NCBI GenBank assembly: GCA_910586425.1
Contig: CAJUHL010000015.1
Coordinates: forward strand, 1-37,291
From: an uncultured Bacilli bacterium
GTDB lineage: Bacteria > Bacillota_I > Bacilli_A > RF39 > UBA660
Direction of reading: 5' to 3'
DNA: 37,291 nt
Shown here: in pieces, positions 15,801 to 24,942 of the stretch
Numbering within the stretch: position 1 is the stretch's first letter
Layout of the letters: each line of letters begins with the position of its first letter
Position numbers and translations under genes: made by a program
Notes under the pieces: model-generated
Database searches by the model: none
What the model was told of the DNA's origin: nothing
Seen by the model: only the letters and a program-made list of their open reading frames with translations

Positions 15801-16345
15801 ACATTTACCTCCTTAAAATAATCTACTTCTTCGTCTTGATATAGAACAATTTCGCCTTGTTCTCTTGTTTTAACCATATCAATCACTCTTTGATTAGAAG
15901 AACCTACATAATGTTTATTGATGTCTACAAGTCTCATTAAAAATGGCCCATCTAATAATACATCAATATGATTTAAAATATCATTCAAATGATTATCTTT
16001 TACACTCTGTTTTACAAGTGCCTCATAAGTATATCCTGTATAACACCATATGGTTTTTGTTGGATATTTTTCTTTGATATTTAAAATAACATTCCGAATG
16101 GCTTCTCGATTCCCTGGAAACAAAGGATCTCCTCCTGATAAAGTAATCCCATCACACCATTCTTGTTCCAATTCCTGATAGATTTCTTTGAGGGCTTTCT
16201 CATCAAAGGGTAATCCCTCATTCGGATTCCATGTGAGTGCATTTTGGCATCCTGGGCATTCGTGACTACACCCAGAAACCCATAATACAACTCTCAATCC
16301 TTCTCCATTTAACATATCCGCTTTTGTGATATTATGATATTTCAT
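15788..16345 (-). CDS. nrdG: Anaerobic ribonucleotide reductase activase NrdG
   Basis: A radical-SAM enzyme that makes the glycyl radical on NrdD. The 185 residues show the [4Fe-4S] CxxxCxxC motif at Cys26, Cys30 and Cys33 (GCSHECPGC), followed by the GITLSGGDPLFPGN motif that contacts SAM. I place the start at ATG 16345, five bases after TGGAGG; the GTG at 16357 overlaps that ribosome site. It follows nrdD by only eleven bases and overlaps dut by 13. Confidence 0.96.
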   Translation of the reverse strand: MKYHNITKADMLNGEGLRVVLWVSGCSHECPGCQNALTWNPNEGLPFDEKALKEIYQELEQEWCDGITLSGGDPLFPGNREAIRNVILNIKEKYPTKTIWCYTGYTYEALVKQSVKDNHLNDILNHIDVLLDGPFLMRLVDINKHYVGSSNQRVIDMVKTREQGEIVLYQDEEVDYFKEVNVCHA

Positions 16346-16356
16346 ACGTACCTCCA

Positions 16357-18537
16357 CTACATTGATTTTCTTTCCGCAATTTCTGCCATTTTGGCTTTAT
16401 TTAACCTGGTATCGCCATGAACTCTAGAATAGGATAAATATCCATTCATACGATCAATTTTTGTTAAATCATCGCTTCCACACATAGGACAAACATCCAT
16501 TTCAAGTTCTTCATGACCACAGTGATTGCAGTAGGCAAGAGAAAGATTTACCCCTTCATAGAACCCCTTCTCCATTGCACGTTCTACATAAGTAATCATT
16601 GCTTTGGTATTATAATTCAAATTGTATCTTACATATTGAATTCTTCCACCTTTGCATAAGTCCCAAAATCTTTCTTCTAAATTTTGTTTCTGAATTCCAT
16701 TAATATCTTCCCAAACACCACAGTGGAAACTATTGGATACATATTCACGAGAAGATACACCTTCAATTACACCGTATTTTTTTCTAAATTGTTCAATTTG
16801 AAGTCCACATAAATTTTCAGCAGGTGTCCCATAAATGGCATATAAAATATGGTCTTCCTTCTTAAATTGTTGTGTTTTTTCATTAATGTATTTTAAGACT
16901 TCCAATGCAAACTCTCCATCTTCTACTATGCTTTTTCCATTGTATAACACTTGTAGTTCATTTAAAGCCGTAATCCCAAATGAAGCAGTAGAAGATTCTA
17001 ATAGTGGTTCAATGCATTCGTTTGGTTGTAGATGCCCTTTATAAAATCCACCTTCACAATATGCGATGGGATTAATACTTGCTTTTTTCTTTGCCAAATA
17101 GCGATAAGTACGAATATGAATCCTGCGAATCATTTGAAGATAATAATCCAATATTTCATAAAAATCTTTTTGTTCTTCACGTGATTTTGCTAAAATCATA
17201 GGCAAATGTAAAGAAACAGCCCCAATGTTAAATCTTCCTATAAAAACTGGTTTATCATTTTCATCTGCTGGTTCAAACCCACCTCTTTCATAATAAGGAG
17301 ATAAAAAGGCTCTACATCCCATTGGACTAATGACTTTACCATATTTTTTATACATTTCTGGAACGTATCCCTTTCCTGTTAACGATAAATAATCAGGATA
17401 CATCGTTTTTTCACTACATTTAATGGCTTCTAAAAAATTATCATGTAACAATTTACCTTCTTTATGTAAATTTTTATCATATAGGAATACCAATTTCGGA
17501 AACAAGGTTGGTTTTTTATGTCCTTCTTTTCCCTGTCCTTTGGCATGCGTTTTTAAAATCGTTTGGGCAATCATAACGCCAAATGGATCTTTTTCAATTC
17601 CAAATGTCATGGTAACAAATGGATAATCTCCTCTTGAAGAACCAACACTATTTAGTTTGTATTCAATTCCTTGATATCCTTGTTCACATTCTCTTTCCGT
17701 TTTTTTCCAAGCCCAATCCTTGGCTTTTTCTACACACTCATCATCGTCTTCATCTGTTTCGGTCAGTTCCATATATTCTTTATAATATTTTTCATATGTT
17801 TTTTTGGCATAAGGAGTTAAAATCGTATCCACTTCTGGAACTGTAAAACCACCATATTGCATTGCGGCTGTGTTAATAATGACATCTCCCATTACATCAA
17901 AAGCAGTATCCAAGGATTTAGGCTCATTATACCACAGGTTCCCCATCTCGAAGCCATCTTTCATTACCGATCCTACATCACACAAGCAACAATTCATGGT
18001 ATCTCTACGTGCACTCATATCATGTATATAAATGTACCCATCTTCACAAGCTTCTACTTCAGCAGTTGTTAAAAAGAATTTTTTATACAACTCTTTGTTT
18101 AAAGAATTGTAAGTTAAACTCCTTTGGGTTGCAACCAAAGCACTATCAGTATTGGAATTTTCTTTATCCCCAATATAGTTAATTGCTTGTGCTTTTTTAT
18201 ATACCTTATCTAAAATATGGACAAAATCTTTTTTATAATTTCGATATTCTCGATAACTTTTCGCAACCAATGGGTTTACTTTTTCTAATGCCGCTTCTAC
18301 GCAATTATGGATTTGTTGCACTTCTGGATCACTGGTTTGTGTCAATAAAAAGTCTACTACCAAATTTACTACTTCATCTTCAGCCTCTTCTGTTAATGTT
18401 ACCATAACTCTTTCTGCACTTTTACCAATCGCATCTTTGATTTTATTTTCATCAAATGGTTGTTTATTCCCATTTCGTTTGATAATCTTAAATTGGTGTT
18501 TTACTTTCTCTAAATTTTCTGTTTCTTTTTTTGTCAT
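16357..18537 (-). CDS. nrdD: Anaerobic ribonucleoside-triphosphate reductase NrdD
   Basis: Class III reductase making dNTPs without oxygen. The 726 residues have an N-terminal ATP-cone (about 15-105, KIIKRNGNKQPFDENKIKDAI) for allosteric control and a catalytic barrel. The C-terminal zinc site has two CxxC pairs (CNHC and CPMC), and the glycyl-radical loop RMNGYLSYSRVHGDTRLNKAK carries the Gly of NGYL. The start at 18537 has GGAG seven bases upstream. It heads the nrdD-nrdG-dut operon, divergent from a Crp/Fnr regulator. No NrdR box was recognised; instead a palindrome sits at -41.5 from the inferred start of transcription. Confidence 0.97.
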   Translation of the reverse strand: MTKKETENLEKVKHQFKIIKRNGNKQPFDENKIKDAIGKSAERVMVTLTEEAEDEVVNLVVDFLLTQTSDPEVQQIHNCVEAALEKVNPLVAKSYREYRNYKKDFVHILDKVYKKAQAINYIGDKENSNTDSALVATQRSLTYNSLNKELYKKFFLTTAEVEACEDGYIYIHDMSARRDTMNCCLCDVGSVMKDGFEMGNLWYNEPKSLDTAFDVMGDVIINTAAMQYGGFTVPEVDTILTPYAKKTYEKYYKEYMELTETDEDDDECVEKAKDWAWKKTERECEQGYQGIEYKLNSVGSSRGDYPFVTMTFGIEKDPFGVMIAQTILKTHAKGQGKEGHKKPTLFPKLVFLYDKNLHKEGKLLHDNFLEAIKCSEKTMYPDYLSLTGKGYVPEMYKKYGKVISPMGCRAFLSPYYERGGFEPADENDKPVFIGRFNIGAVSLHLPMILAKSREEQKDFYEILDYYLQMIRRIHIRTYRYLAKKKASINPIAYCEGGFYKGHLQPNECIEPLLESSTASFGITALNELQVLYNGKSIVEDGEFALEVLKYINEKTQQFKKEDHILYAIYGTPAENLCGLQIEQFRKKYGVIEGVSSREYVSNSFHCGVWEDINGIQKQNLEERFWDLCKGGRIQYVRYNLNYNTKAMITYVERAMEKGFYEGVNLSLAYCNHCGHEELEMDVCPMCGSDDLTKIDRMNGYLSYSRVHGDTRLNKAKMAEIAERKSM

Positions 18538-18600
18538 ACTTCCACTCCTTACTGTAGTAGCTTATCATCTTTTTATGATTCCCTACCTTACTTTAAGTCG

Positions 18601-18609
18601 ATTGTACCA
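18601..18609 (-). promoter_or_regulatory. Extended -10 promoter of nrdD
   Basis: Minus strand TGGTACAAT (TG-n-TACAAT), with no -35 match at the expected place. Inferred +1 near 18594, 57 bases before the nrdD start. Lack of a -35 is typical for a promoter needing a class II activator. Confidence 0.5.
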
Positions 18610-18627
18610 CTTTTTATTTTTATCGTT

Positions 18628-18643
18628 TGTTGCATTTGCAACA
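18628..18643. promoter_or_regulatory. Crp/Fnr-type operator shared by nrdD and its regulator
   Basis: A perfect palindrome TGTTGC-ATTT-GCAACA, i.e. TGTTG-N6-CAACA, the same 5-6-5 layout as CRP/FNR sites (TGTGA-N6-TCACA). Its centre (18635.5) is exactly 41.5 bases upstream of the inferred nrdD start, and its right arm overlaps the -35 box of the Crp/Fnr gene. It could activate nrdD and repress the regulator. Confidence 0.6.
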
Positions 18644-18664
18644 TTTTATTTTTTTTGTTATAAT
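18636..18664 (+). promoter_or_regulatory. Sigma-A promoter of the Crp/Fnr gene
   Basis: TTGCAA (18636-18641), 17-base spacer, TATAAT (18659-18664). The -35 lies within the palindrome. Confidence 0.7.
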
Positions 18665-18685
18665 TTATTTGAGAGTGATGTTTTT

Positions 18686-19318
18686 ATGCTAGAAAATATC
18701 AAGGATAATAAGGATTTTCAGATGTTAGACCATTTAGGAAAGTGTGTCAATACCAAGGTGAAAGTTTTTTTAATTGGAGAATTTATTCAAAATTATGGTG
18801 CAAGAAAAAAAGTCATTGGTGTACTATTAGAAGGAAGTGCTGATTTAAAAAAGGTAGACATTAAAGGGAATGAAACCATTTTAGAGCATCTATCAAAAGG
18901 GGATATTTTTAGTGAAATGTTTATAGAGGATTCGGAAGATCCCATTACGTTAGTCGCAACCAAAAAAACAGAAGTTTTATGGATTGATTATCTTTCTATT
19001 TTAAGGGATTGTAAAGTAAAGTGTCCTTACCACACTTTTGTGGTCAATCACATTATGGATATGATGATGAAAAAAACGGTTCAGTTGAATAATAAAATTG
19101 CCATTTTAAGCAATCGAACCATTAGAGAAAAATTGTTAATGTATTTGAAACAGGAAGGTAATGGTCAAAAAAAAGTTACCATTCCGTATAGTTTACAGGA
19201 ACTTGCGGATTATCTTTGTGTTGATAGAAGTGCTATGATGAGAGAAATCAAAAAATTAATAGCAGAAAAAAGAGTGAAAAAAAATGGTAGAATATTTACC
19301 ATTTATAAACGACATTAA
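18686..19318 (+). CDS. Crp/Fnr-family transcriptional regulator
   Basis: A 210-residue regulator with an N-terminal cyclic-nucleotide-binding-like barrel (about 20-105, GVLLEGSADLKKVD ... LSKGDIFSEM), a dimer helix (about 110-145) and a C-terminal winged helix with SLQELADYLCVDRSAMMREIKK as helix-turn-helix. Cys109 and Cys113 before PYH form the C-x3-C-x-x-H pattern seen in many clostridial relatives, and Cys20 lies in the N-terminal region. An Fe-S cofactor is conceivable but not shown. The start is ATG 18686 (GAGAGTG upstream); the frame upstream to 18437 overlaps nrdD and is not real. Divergent placement suggests control of nrdD-nrdG-dut. Confidence 0.88.
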   Translation: MLENIKDNKDFQMLDHLGKCVNTKVKVFLIGEFIQNYGARKKVIGVLLEGSADLKKVDIKGNETILEHLSKGDIFSEMFIEDSEDPITLVATKKTEVLWIDYLSILRDCKVKCPYHTFVVNHIMDMMMKKTVQLNNKIAILSNRTIREKLLMYLKQEGNGQKKVTIPYSLQELADYLCVDRSAMMREIKKLIAEKRVKKNGRIFTIYKRH

Positions 19319-19347
19319 TTTTAGTATTTGAGACAATTGAATCTATT

Positions 19348-22300
19348 TTATGCATTTAAAATAGGTTCCACCACTTCTTCTAATAGTTCATCCAAGAAGG
19401 AATATAGATAAATGGTTACTTTTTTATTGGTCACAGATTCTATATAGGATTGATAGCCTTTTAGTTGTTCTAAATAAGCATCATCGGTAAGCCGTTTTAA
19501 TTTATAATCAACGATTTTAATTTCATCTTCATACTCAATCATTAAATCGATGACACCATGGATCATTTCTGTATCCTTTTCCATATAAAATTCATATTCT
19601 TTATATATATGAAGAATATCCTTCAAAAAAACTGGACAAGATAGAAATGCTTGTATTTTTTTAAGAAAAAAAGTTGGTATATTTATATTATTATTAGGAT
19701 GCTCAAAATCGAAACATTCTAAAATACGGTGTAAACTAAGGCCCATTTCTATCTTCTTATATTGTTCATAATCCATTGGCTTTTCCATTTTTTTAGAAAA
19801 TGTTTTTTCTGTTATTACTTTTTTTGGAATATCGATTTCATGCACCACGAAATCGTCTTGTAAATTTTCCATATAGTAATTTAATGGTAAATGTTCTTTG
19901 TAAGCTTTGGTCAACCTATCTTTTAAATCAATTTCTACAACGTAAGTTTCTAAATTTCCATATATTGTCTTGATAATATCATAAAAAGATCCCAATTGAA
20001 GTGCCTGATAAGATTTGAGATGCTTACATTTTGGAATTTCTTCTTTTATCTGCGGCATTACCATTATTATTTGTTCCTTACTTCGAGTAAGTGCGACATA
20101 AAATAGTCTGATTTTTTCGGCAATTTCTTGTCTTTGATATATATGACGCAATAAATCTTTACGAATGGTATTTTGAATTCCATTTTTAGCAGTTGGGATC
20201 ACAAACCCAACGGATTCATCATATGTCATACGTTCTTTCACATCTGCTTTATTAAATTTGGCGTACAATCCTGTATAATAACAAATGGGATATTCCAATC
20301 CTTTGGACTTATGAATGGTCATAATACTTACACTATTTTCTGTTTCCAAATTTTGGCGAAACCGAATTTCATAGTTTTTGTCGGCGATTTCTTTTAAATA
20401 ATTCATCATGTCATAACAGTCATATCCCATTTGTGATAAATTTTCGGCAATTTGCAGAAAATGTTCTACTTTAATCATACGATTTTGTACTTTTCCTACT
20501 TTTATAAAAGCTTGATAAAAGTCAAATTCTTCTAATATTGCTTCAATCAATAATTCATTGTTTAAATGATTTTTTTTTGATAATAAATTTTGAATATGAT
20601 GATAAAGTTTTGTTTGTTCATACGATCCATTTTGTAAACAATCAAAAATGGTTTCGTCTTTTTCTTCTAATAAATAACTTCGCATAATACTAGTAAATGC
20701 ATATTTCCATTCTGTATCAAATACTTGTAATTCCATCTTTTCCATACACTTTAAAATATGGTATATCAGTCTTAATTCCGTTCCAGATGTAATGGTTTCG
20801 TCTTTATGAACTGCAAGTGGTATTTTTTCATATTCAAATATTTGTTTGTATAAATCAAATTGGGTCGAACGATCCATTAAAATCACAAAGTCTTGATATT
20901 GTACATCCCTTAATTTTTGAGTTTGTGTATCTAATACTTTAAAATGATGTTCTATTTTAAATTGAATATCTTGCGCTACTAAAAAGGCTTCCATTTCTTC
21001 TTTGGTATAATCCTCTTGTTTTTCATATGTTAAAATTCTCATATGTCTATTTTGGCTTATCTGTTCTATCTCATATCCATGATTCCCATAAACCATTTGA
21101 TGTTCTTTCTGATAATCTACGCCACTTATTTCTTCTTGCATAATGAGATTGAAAATTTGATTGATATCTTCCAATGGTTCTTTTCTGGAACGAAAATTTT
21201 GAATCAAATCAATTTTGATTCCTTCTTTTCCCATACGATAATCATCATATTTTTGTTTGAATAATTCAGGATTGGCATTTCGGAATCGGTAAATAGACTG
21301 TTTCATATCTCCTACCATGTATCTATTTTGATTTTGAATCAAATCCATAAATAATTCTTGCAAATCACTGGTATCTTGGTATTCGTCTAATAAAATTTCA
21401 TTAAATGTCTGTTGGAATGTACGTTGAATCGATGGATTTTCTTTGACCAAGCGAATGGCGAGTTTGGCAACATCGTGAAATTCAAAAGCATGATTTTGTT
21501 CTTTCCAAATCGCCAGATTTTCTTCTAATTGTATCAGGATGGAAATAAGTACTTGTATATCTTTTTTGGTTGCTTCCAAATACGCTATGATTTGTGATTT
21601 TGTTTCCCATCTGGTAAGTCGTTTTATCTCTTTTAAAACAGATGTTAGTTCTTCTTTGCTCTTCTTTAATGGTTCATTATTAGATGGCACTCTTGGAAGT
21701 GTTACTTGGACATTTTCCCTAATTTCCCGATAGGTTTTGCTTTGACATAATGGATTTAGGACTTGCGAAATTTCTACATAATACTCATAGTCTATAGCTG
21801 AAATCGCTTCTAGATTGGAAGTAAGTTCATTCAATTGAATTTGAATCATTTTCATATATTGTTGAAATTCTGCCTCAAAATGTTCCTGCTTCATTTCATC
21901 ATTCATATAATTGGTCAGATAAGCAATTTTATCATATTTCAAGTTTAACTTATTATGAATATTAAGAATATCTTTTTTCAGTTCTTGGTCATCTTTTGTA
22001 CAAAATTGGGAAATGAAATTGAGAAAATCAGTTTCTTGTTTTTCATACAATTGTTCCAAAAGTTCATCTAGTATTTTTTCTTTTTGTATTTCTATCAGAC
22101 TTGCATCCATTATGGTAATATTTTTGGGTACATTCAAAAGATAATGATATTTTTTAACGATAGAAAGAGCAAAACTATCAAACGTTGTGATATAGGCAGT
22201 ATCTACCTGTTCTTTGGCCTCTATTAGATTTTCTTCTTGTAATTTTTTACGAATTCGTTCTTTCATTTCACTTGCGGCTGCTTTGGTAAATGTTAAAATT

Positions 22301-22452
22301 AATAGTTGATTGATGGGAATCCCATCTTTCACTTTACGAAGAACACGTTCAGTTAGTACTGCTGTTTTACCAGATCCTGCTCCAGCACTTACCAAAATAG
22401 ACTTTCCTTCTTTATGAATGGCTTGTAATTGTTCTTTGGTCCAATTGGTCAT
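19348..22452 (-). CDS. addA: AddA/RexA helicase-nuclease subunit
   Basis: The helicase-nuclease subunit of the AddAB double-strand-break resection complex. The 1034 residues are short for AddA (about 1200) but keep all key parts. UvrD-type helicase motifs include SAGAGSGKTAVLTERV near the N-terminus, LTFTKAAASEM, ILLDEYQDTSDLQ and FYVALTRSKEQI. The C-terminal PD-(D/E)XK nuclease has GVIDLM, then IVDYK and the LKGYQSYI helix. The start overlaps the addB stop by four bases (ATGA), so the two are coupled. A Crp/Fnr gene converges on it from the left. Confidence 0.95.
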   Translation of the reverse strand: MTNWTKEQLQAIHKEGKSILVSAGAGSGKTAVLTERVLRKVKDGIPINQLLILTFTKAAASEMKERIRKKLQEENLIEAKEQVDTAYITTFDSFALSIVKKYHYLLNVPKNITIMDASLIEIQKEKILDELLEQLYEKQETDFLNFISQFCTKDDQELKKDILNIHNKLNLKYDKIAYLTNYMNDEMKQEHFEAEFQQYMKMIQIQLNELTSNLEAISAIDYEYYVEISQVLNPLCQSKTYREIRENVQVTLPRVPSNNEPLKKSKEELTSVLKEIKRLTRWETKSQIIAYLEATKKDIQVLISILIQLEENLAIWKEQNHAFEFHDVAKLAIRLVKENPSIQRTFQQTFNEILLDEYQDTSDLQELFMDLIQNQNRYMVGDMKQSIYRFRNANPELFKQKYDDYRMGKEGIKIDLIQNFRSRKEPLEDINQIFNLIMQEEISGVDYQKEHQMVYGNHGYEIEQISQNRHMRILTYEKQEDYTKEEMEAFLVAQDIQFKIEHHFKVLDTQTQKLRDVQYQDFVILMDRSTQFDLYKQIFEYEKIPLAVHKDETITSGTELRLIYHILKCMEKMELQVFDTEWKYAFTSIMRSYLLEEKDETIFDCLQNGSYEQTKLYHHIQNLLSKKNHLNNELLIEAILEEFDFYQAFIKVGKVQNRMIKVEHFLQIAENLSQMGYDCYDMMNYLKEIADKNYEIRFRQNLETENSVSIMTIHKSKGLEYPICYYTGLYAKFNKADVKERMTYDESVGFVIPTAKNGIQNTIRKDLLRHIYQRQEIAEKIRLFYVALTRSKEQIIMVMPQIKEEIPKCKHLKSYQALQLGSFYDIIKTIYGNLETYVVEIDLKDRLTKAYKEHLPLNYYMENLQDDFVVHEIDIPKKVITEKTFSKKMEKPMDYEQYKKIEMGLSLHRILECFDFEHPNNNINIPTFFLKKIQAFLSCPVFLKDILHIYKEYEFYMEKDTEMIHGVIDLMIEYEDEIKIVDYKLKRLTDDAYLEQLKGYQSYIESVTNKKVTIYLYSFLDELLEEVVEPILNA

Positions 22453-24821
22453 AAAGCATCCTCCTTTAAAAATTCTAACTTTTTATACTCTTTTAAATAT
22501 TCAATATCTTTTGGTGTTTGAAAGCATAAATCATGATAGGTACAAAATTCACAACCCATTCGTTTTGTACCAATTTGTTTTGGATTGATTCGAAAATCGG
22601 CATGTTCAATTTTACGTGCAGCTTCTTTGATTTTACTGTCAACCAAGTGTTCTAATCTATCCATTTTATTTTGGTTTAACACCTTGGAATACATATAAAA
22701 TCCTTTGCTGCTTACTTTCATTCCTTTGATCATACGACTATCCTGATAGGTCTCATCTAATTGATTTAAAAGCTGAAAATCATCTATGCTGTAACCCTCT
22801 AATCTCATAGCATCTTTTTTCATGGCATTATAATCATTATTCTCATCGTTGGTCATTTCATTTGGAATCATTTTCTGTAAATAAAAACCAATGACTTTTA
22901 CATTTTTCCATTCTGCTTTATTTTTTATTAAATAAAGGTAAATCGGTAATTGCATTTCGATTCCATAAATACTTTGATTTAAATTGGTTTCTAATGTTCC
23001 TGTTTTATAATCAATAATGGCCGCATATATCGTTCCATCTTCTTCTTTGTATTTGATTTTATCAATAATTCCCATAAAGGTAATTTTTAAATCACCAGAA
23101 ATACTTTTGAAAATTTTTTGTTCATATGCTTCTTGATTGAGTTGCGTATATGTATTTTGTTCCTGGATAGTAGTAATCACAAAGAGAAGTTCTTGTTTTA
23201 ATTTTTCTAAAAAGAAACTTTCTTTCGCTGTATAATTTTTTCCTTCATGATATTGTTTCCATTCTGTTTCAAAGTGGAATGAATCTTGGAATGCAATGGA
23301 AAGAAAATAATGAAAAAGATTTCCAATTGCTTGGGCAAACGTTTCTTTATAAGCGTCTAGTTTTAGAATATGACTGATATAATAACGAAATTGGCAACGA
23401 TAAAAGCGATCTAAACTAGTGTATGATAATACCAACTTTCCATTTAGATATTCTTTTAGTTTTTGTTTGGATATCGGTTGATATTGATTATCGTAAGTAC
23501 AATAGTGTAGATTTTGATAATGACCATAAAGTAATTTTAAATCTTTATGCACTTCATTATATTGTGTATAGCAGTCTAAAAGATGGGAAAGCTCCATTTG
23601 ATTCCAAATATCTGAATATTGATAAGAAGTGGCGGCGATTTTCTTTTCTGTTGCCAAATGGGGTAATAAAGAAGATGGATAATATATTCCATAATTTGTT
23701 TTCTTTTTATAACTCAAAATAGCATTGGGAATGGCGTTGATTTTACGAATCATAGTTGTCTTTTCTAGCTCATTTTTATCAAATGTAGTATCTATTTTTA
23801 ATTCTTTACAAATGGCATCATTTAAGTAGTCTTCATCTTGTTTGATTGTAGGAATATTTTCTTGATTCATACCTAAAATATACACATATTCGTTTGCTTG
23901 AAAGTCGCTTTCTTTTATGTTTTGAATTTGAACCGCATGATGTTGGCAGCTTCTTGGAATGGTCGCTTCTTTAATTGCCTCTTCTATACAGATTTTCCAT
24001 AAATCATCTTTTGGTAACATAACATAGTCATTATATATTTGTAACAATTTGAGATAAATCTGATGCTCTTCTTCTGTTGACAAATGATTTCCCATTTTTT
24101 CTAACATTTCATATGCATTTTCTGTGGTTAACTGCTTAAGCCAATGTTGGACCATCGGGTTTCCATAAAGAGGATGGGTTGATTTTTCTTCCAAGGGGAT
24201 GCCATACATATGAAAGATACGATGAAGGGGGATTAAATATTCTATAGTTACATTTGCCAAATAAATATGTTCTATGGATAAGCCATTTTGTAAACGATTG
24301 GCGATATCTGATGCAACAAAGGCAATTTCTTCTTCAATGGTTTCAAAGACATACAAAGGATGACAATAAGAAAGAGATTCCTTTTCTATGATGGTAACAG
24401 TGGTACTAGGTTCTAGTTGTTTTAGAATCTTTTTTTGTTCTTTGGTAAGTGAATAACCGTCGATTCGAATGTGTTTTCCCTTTATGTATTTCATAAACAT
24501 TTGATTGTCTTCTAACAAATGATTGTCTTCTAAAAATTGTTTGATTTCTAATAATTTTTTTACATTTTCATGTTTACTTTCCTTTATATTTGTAATATGT
24601 GGTATATTTTCTAGGTAAGTAGATGCTAGAAAATAAGAAAGATGTAATTCTTTCATTAAATAATAAATGGATTCTTTCTTGGGATGTAATGTTATATTTT
24701 CTAATAATTCTTCCAATGTCATATATTTTTCTTGTGTGATTTTTTGCTGCTGTGAATGCTTGAGCAAAATTTTTTTCTTTTTATGATTTGGAACTACTAT
24801 AATTGTATCTACTGTGTTCAT
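22449..24821 (-). CDS. addB: AddB/RexB-like nuclease subunit, compact form
   Basis: Partner of AddA by position and C-terminal domain. The 790 residues are far shorter than Bacillus AddB (about 1160). The C-terminal PD-(D/E)XK nuclease is intact: SYTSLDRFYRCQFRYYISH with the first Fe-S Cys, MGIIDKIKYK ... AIIDYKTGTLE as catalytic residues, and GCEFCTYHDLC giving the other three cysteines of the [4Fe-4S] staple. The N-terminus has no Walker A motif (it begins DTIIVVPNHKKKKILL), and the inactive-helicase part is shrunken. ATG 24821 has TAGGTGG upstream. Confidence 0.85.
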   Translation of the reverse strand: MNTVDTIIVVPNHKKKKILLKHSQQQKITQEKYMTLEELLENITLHPKKESIYYLMKELHLSYFLASTYLENIPHITNIKESKHENVKKLLEIKQFLEDNHLLEDNQMFMKYIKGKHIRIDGYSLTKEQKKILKQLEPSTTVTIIEKESLSYCHPLYVFETIEEEIAFVASDIANRLQNGLSIEHIYLANVTIEYLIPLHRIFHMYGIPLEEKSTHPLYGNPMVQHWLKQLTTENAYEMLEKMGNHLSTEEEHQIYLKLLQIYNDYVMLPKDDLWKICIEEAIKEATIPRSCQHHAVQIQNIKESDFQANEYVYILGMNQENIPTIKQDEDYLNDAICKELKIDTTFDKNELEKTTMIRKINAIPNAILSYKKKTNYGIYYPSSLLPHLATEKKIAATSYQYSDIWNQMELSHLLDCYTQYNEVHKDLKLLYGHYQNLHYCTYDNQYQPISKQKLKEYLNGKLVLSYTSLDRFYRCQFRYYISHILKLDAYKETFAQAIGNLFHYFLSIAFQDSFHFETEWKQYHEGKNYTAKESFFLEKLKQELLFVITTIQEQNTYTQLNQEAYEQKIFKSISGDLKITFMGIIDKIKYKEEDGTIYAAIIDYKTGTLETNLNQSIYGIEMQLPIYLYLIKNKAEWKNVKVIGFYLQKMIPNEMTNDENNDYNAMKKDAMRLEGYSIDDFQLLNQLDETYQDSRMIKGMKVSSKGFYMYSKVLNQNKMDRLEHLVDSKIKEAARKIEHADFRINPKQIGTKRMGCEFCTYHDLCFQTPKDIEYLKEYKKLEFLKEDAL

Positions 24822-24837
24822 GTAACCACCTACCCAT

Positions 24838-24846
24838 ATTATATCA
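24838..24846 (-). promoter_or_regulatory. Extended -10 promoter of addB-addA
   Basis: Minus strand TGATATAAT (TG-n-TATAAT), with no good -35 box. It lies about 17 bases before the addB start. Confidence 0.5.
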
Positions 24847-24894
24847 TCATTCGTCTTATTTTTTATCCGAAAATGGTCTATGGTGAATATTGGT

Positions 24895-24926
24895 AAATAA
24901 AAAATTGCATTTTTATGTGCAATTTT
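24895..24926 (-). terminator. Terminator after the SleB/CwlJ-like gene
   Basis: Minus strand AAAATTGCA, eight-base loop, TGCAATTTT, continuing into TTTA. It is 17 bases past the stop codon. Confidence 0.75.
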
Positions 24927-24942
24927 AGATACTATTTTTTGA

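Noticed and set aside
18437..18685. Membrane-like N-terminal extension of the Crp/Fnr regulator
   Set aside because: It overlaps nrdD and both promoters; the hydrophobic residues come from T-rich DNA, and the ATG at 18686 matches family length.
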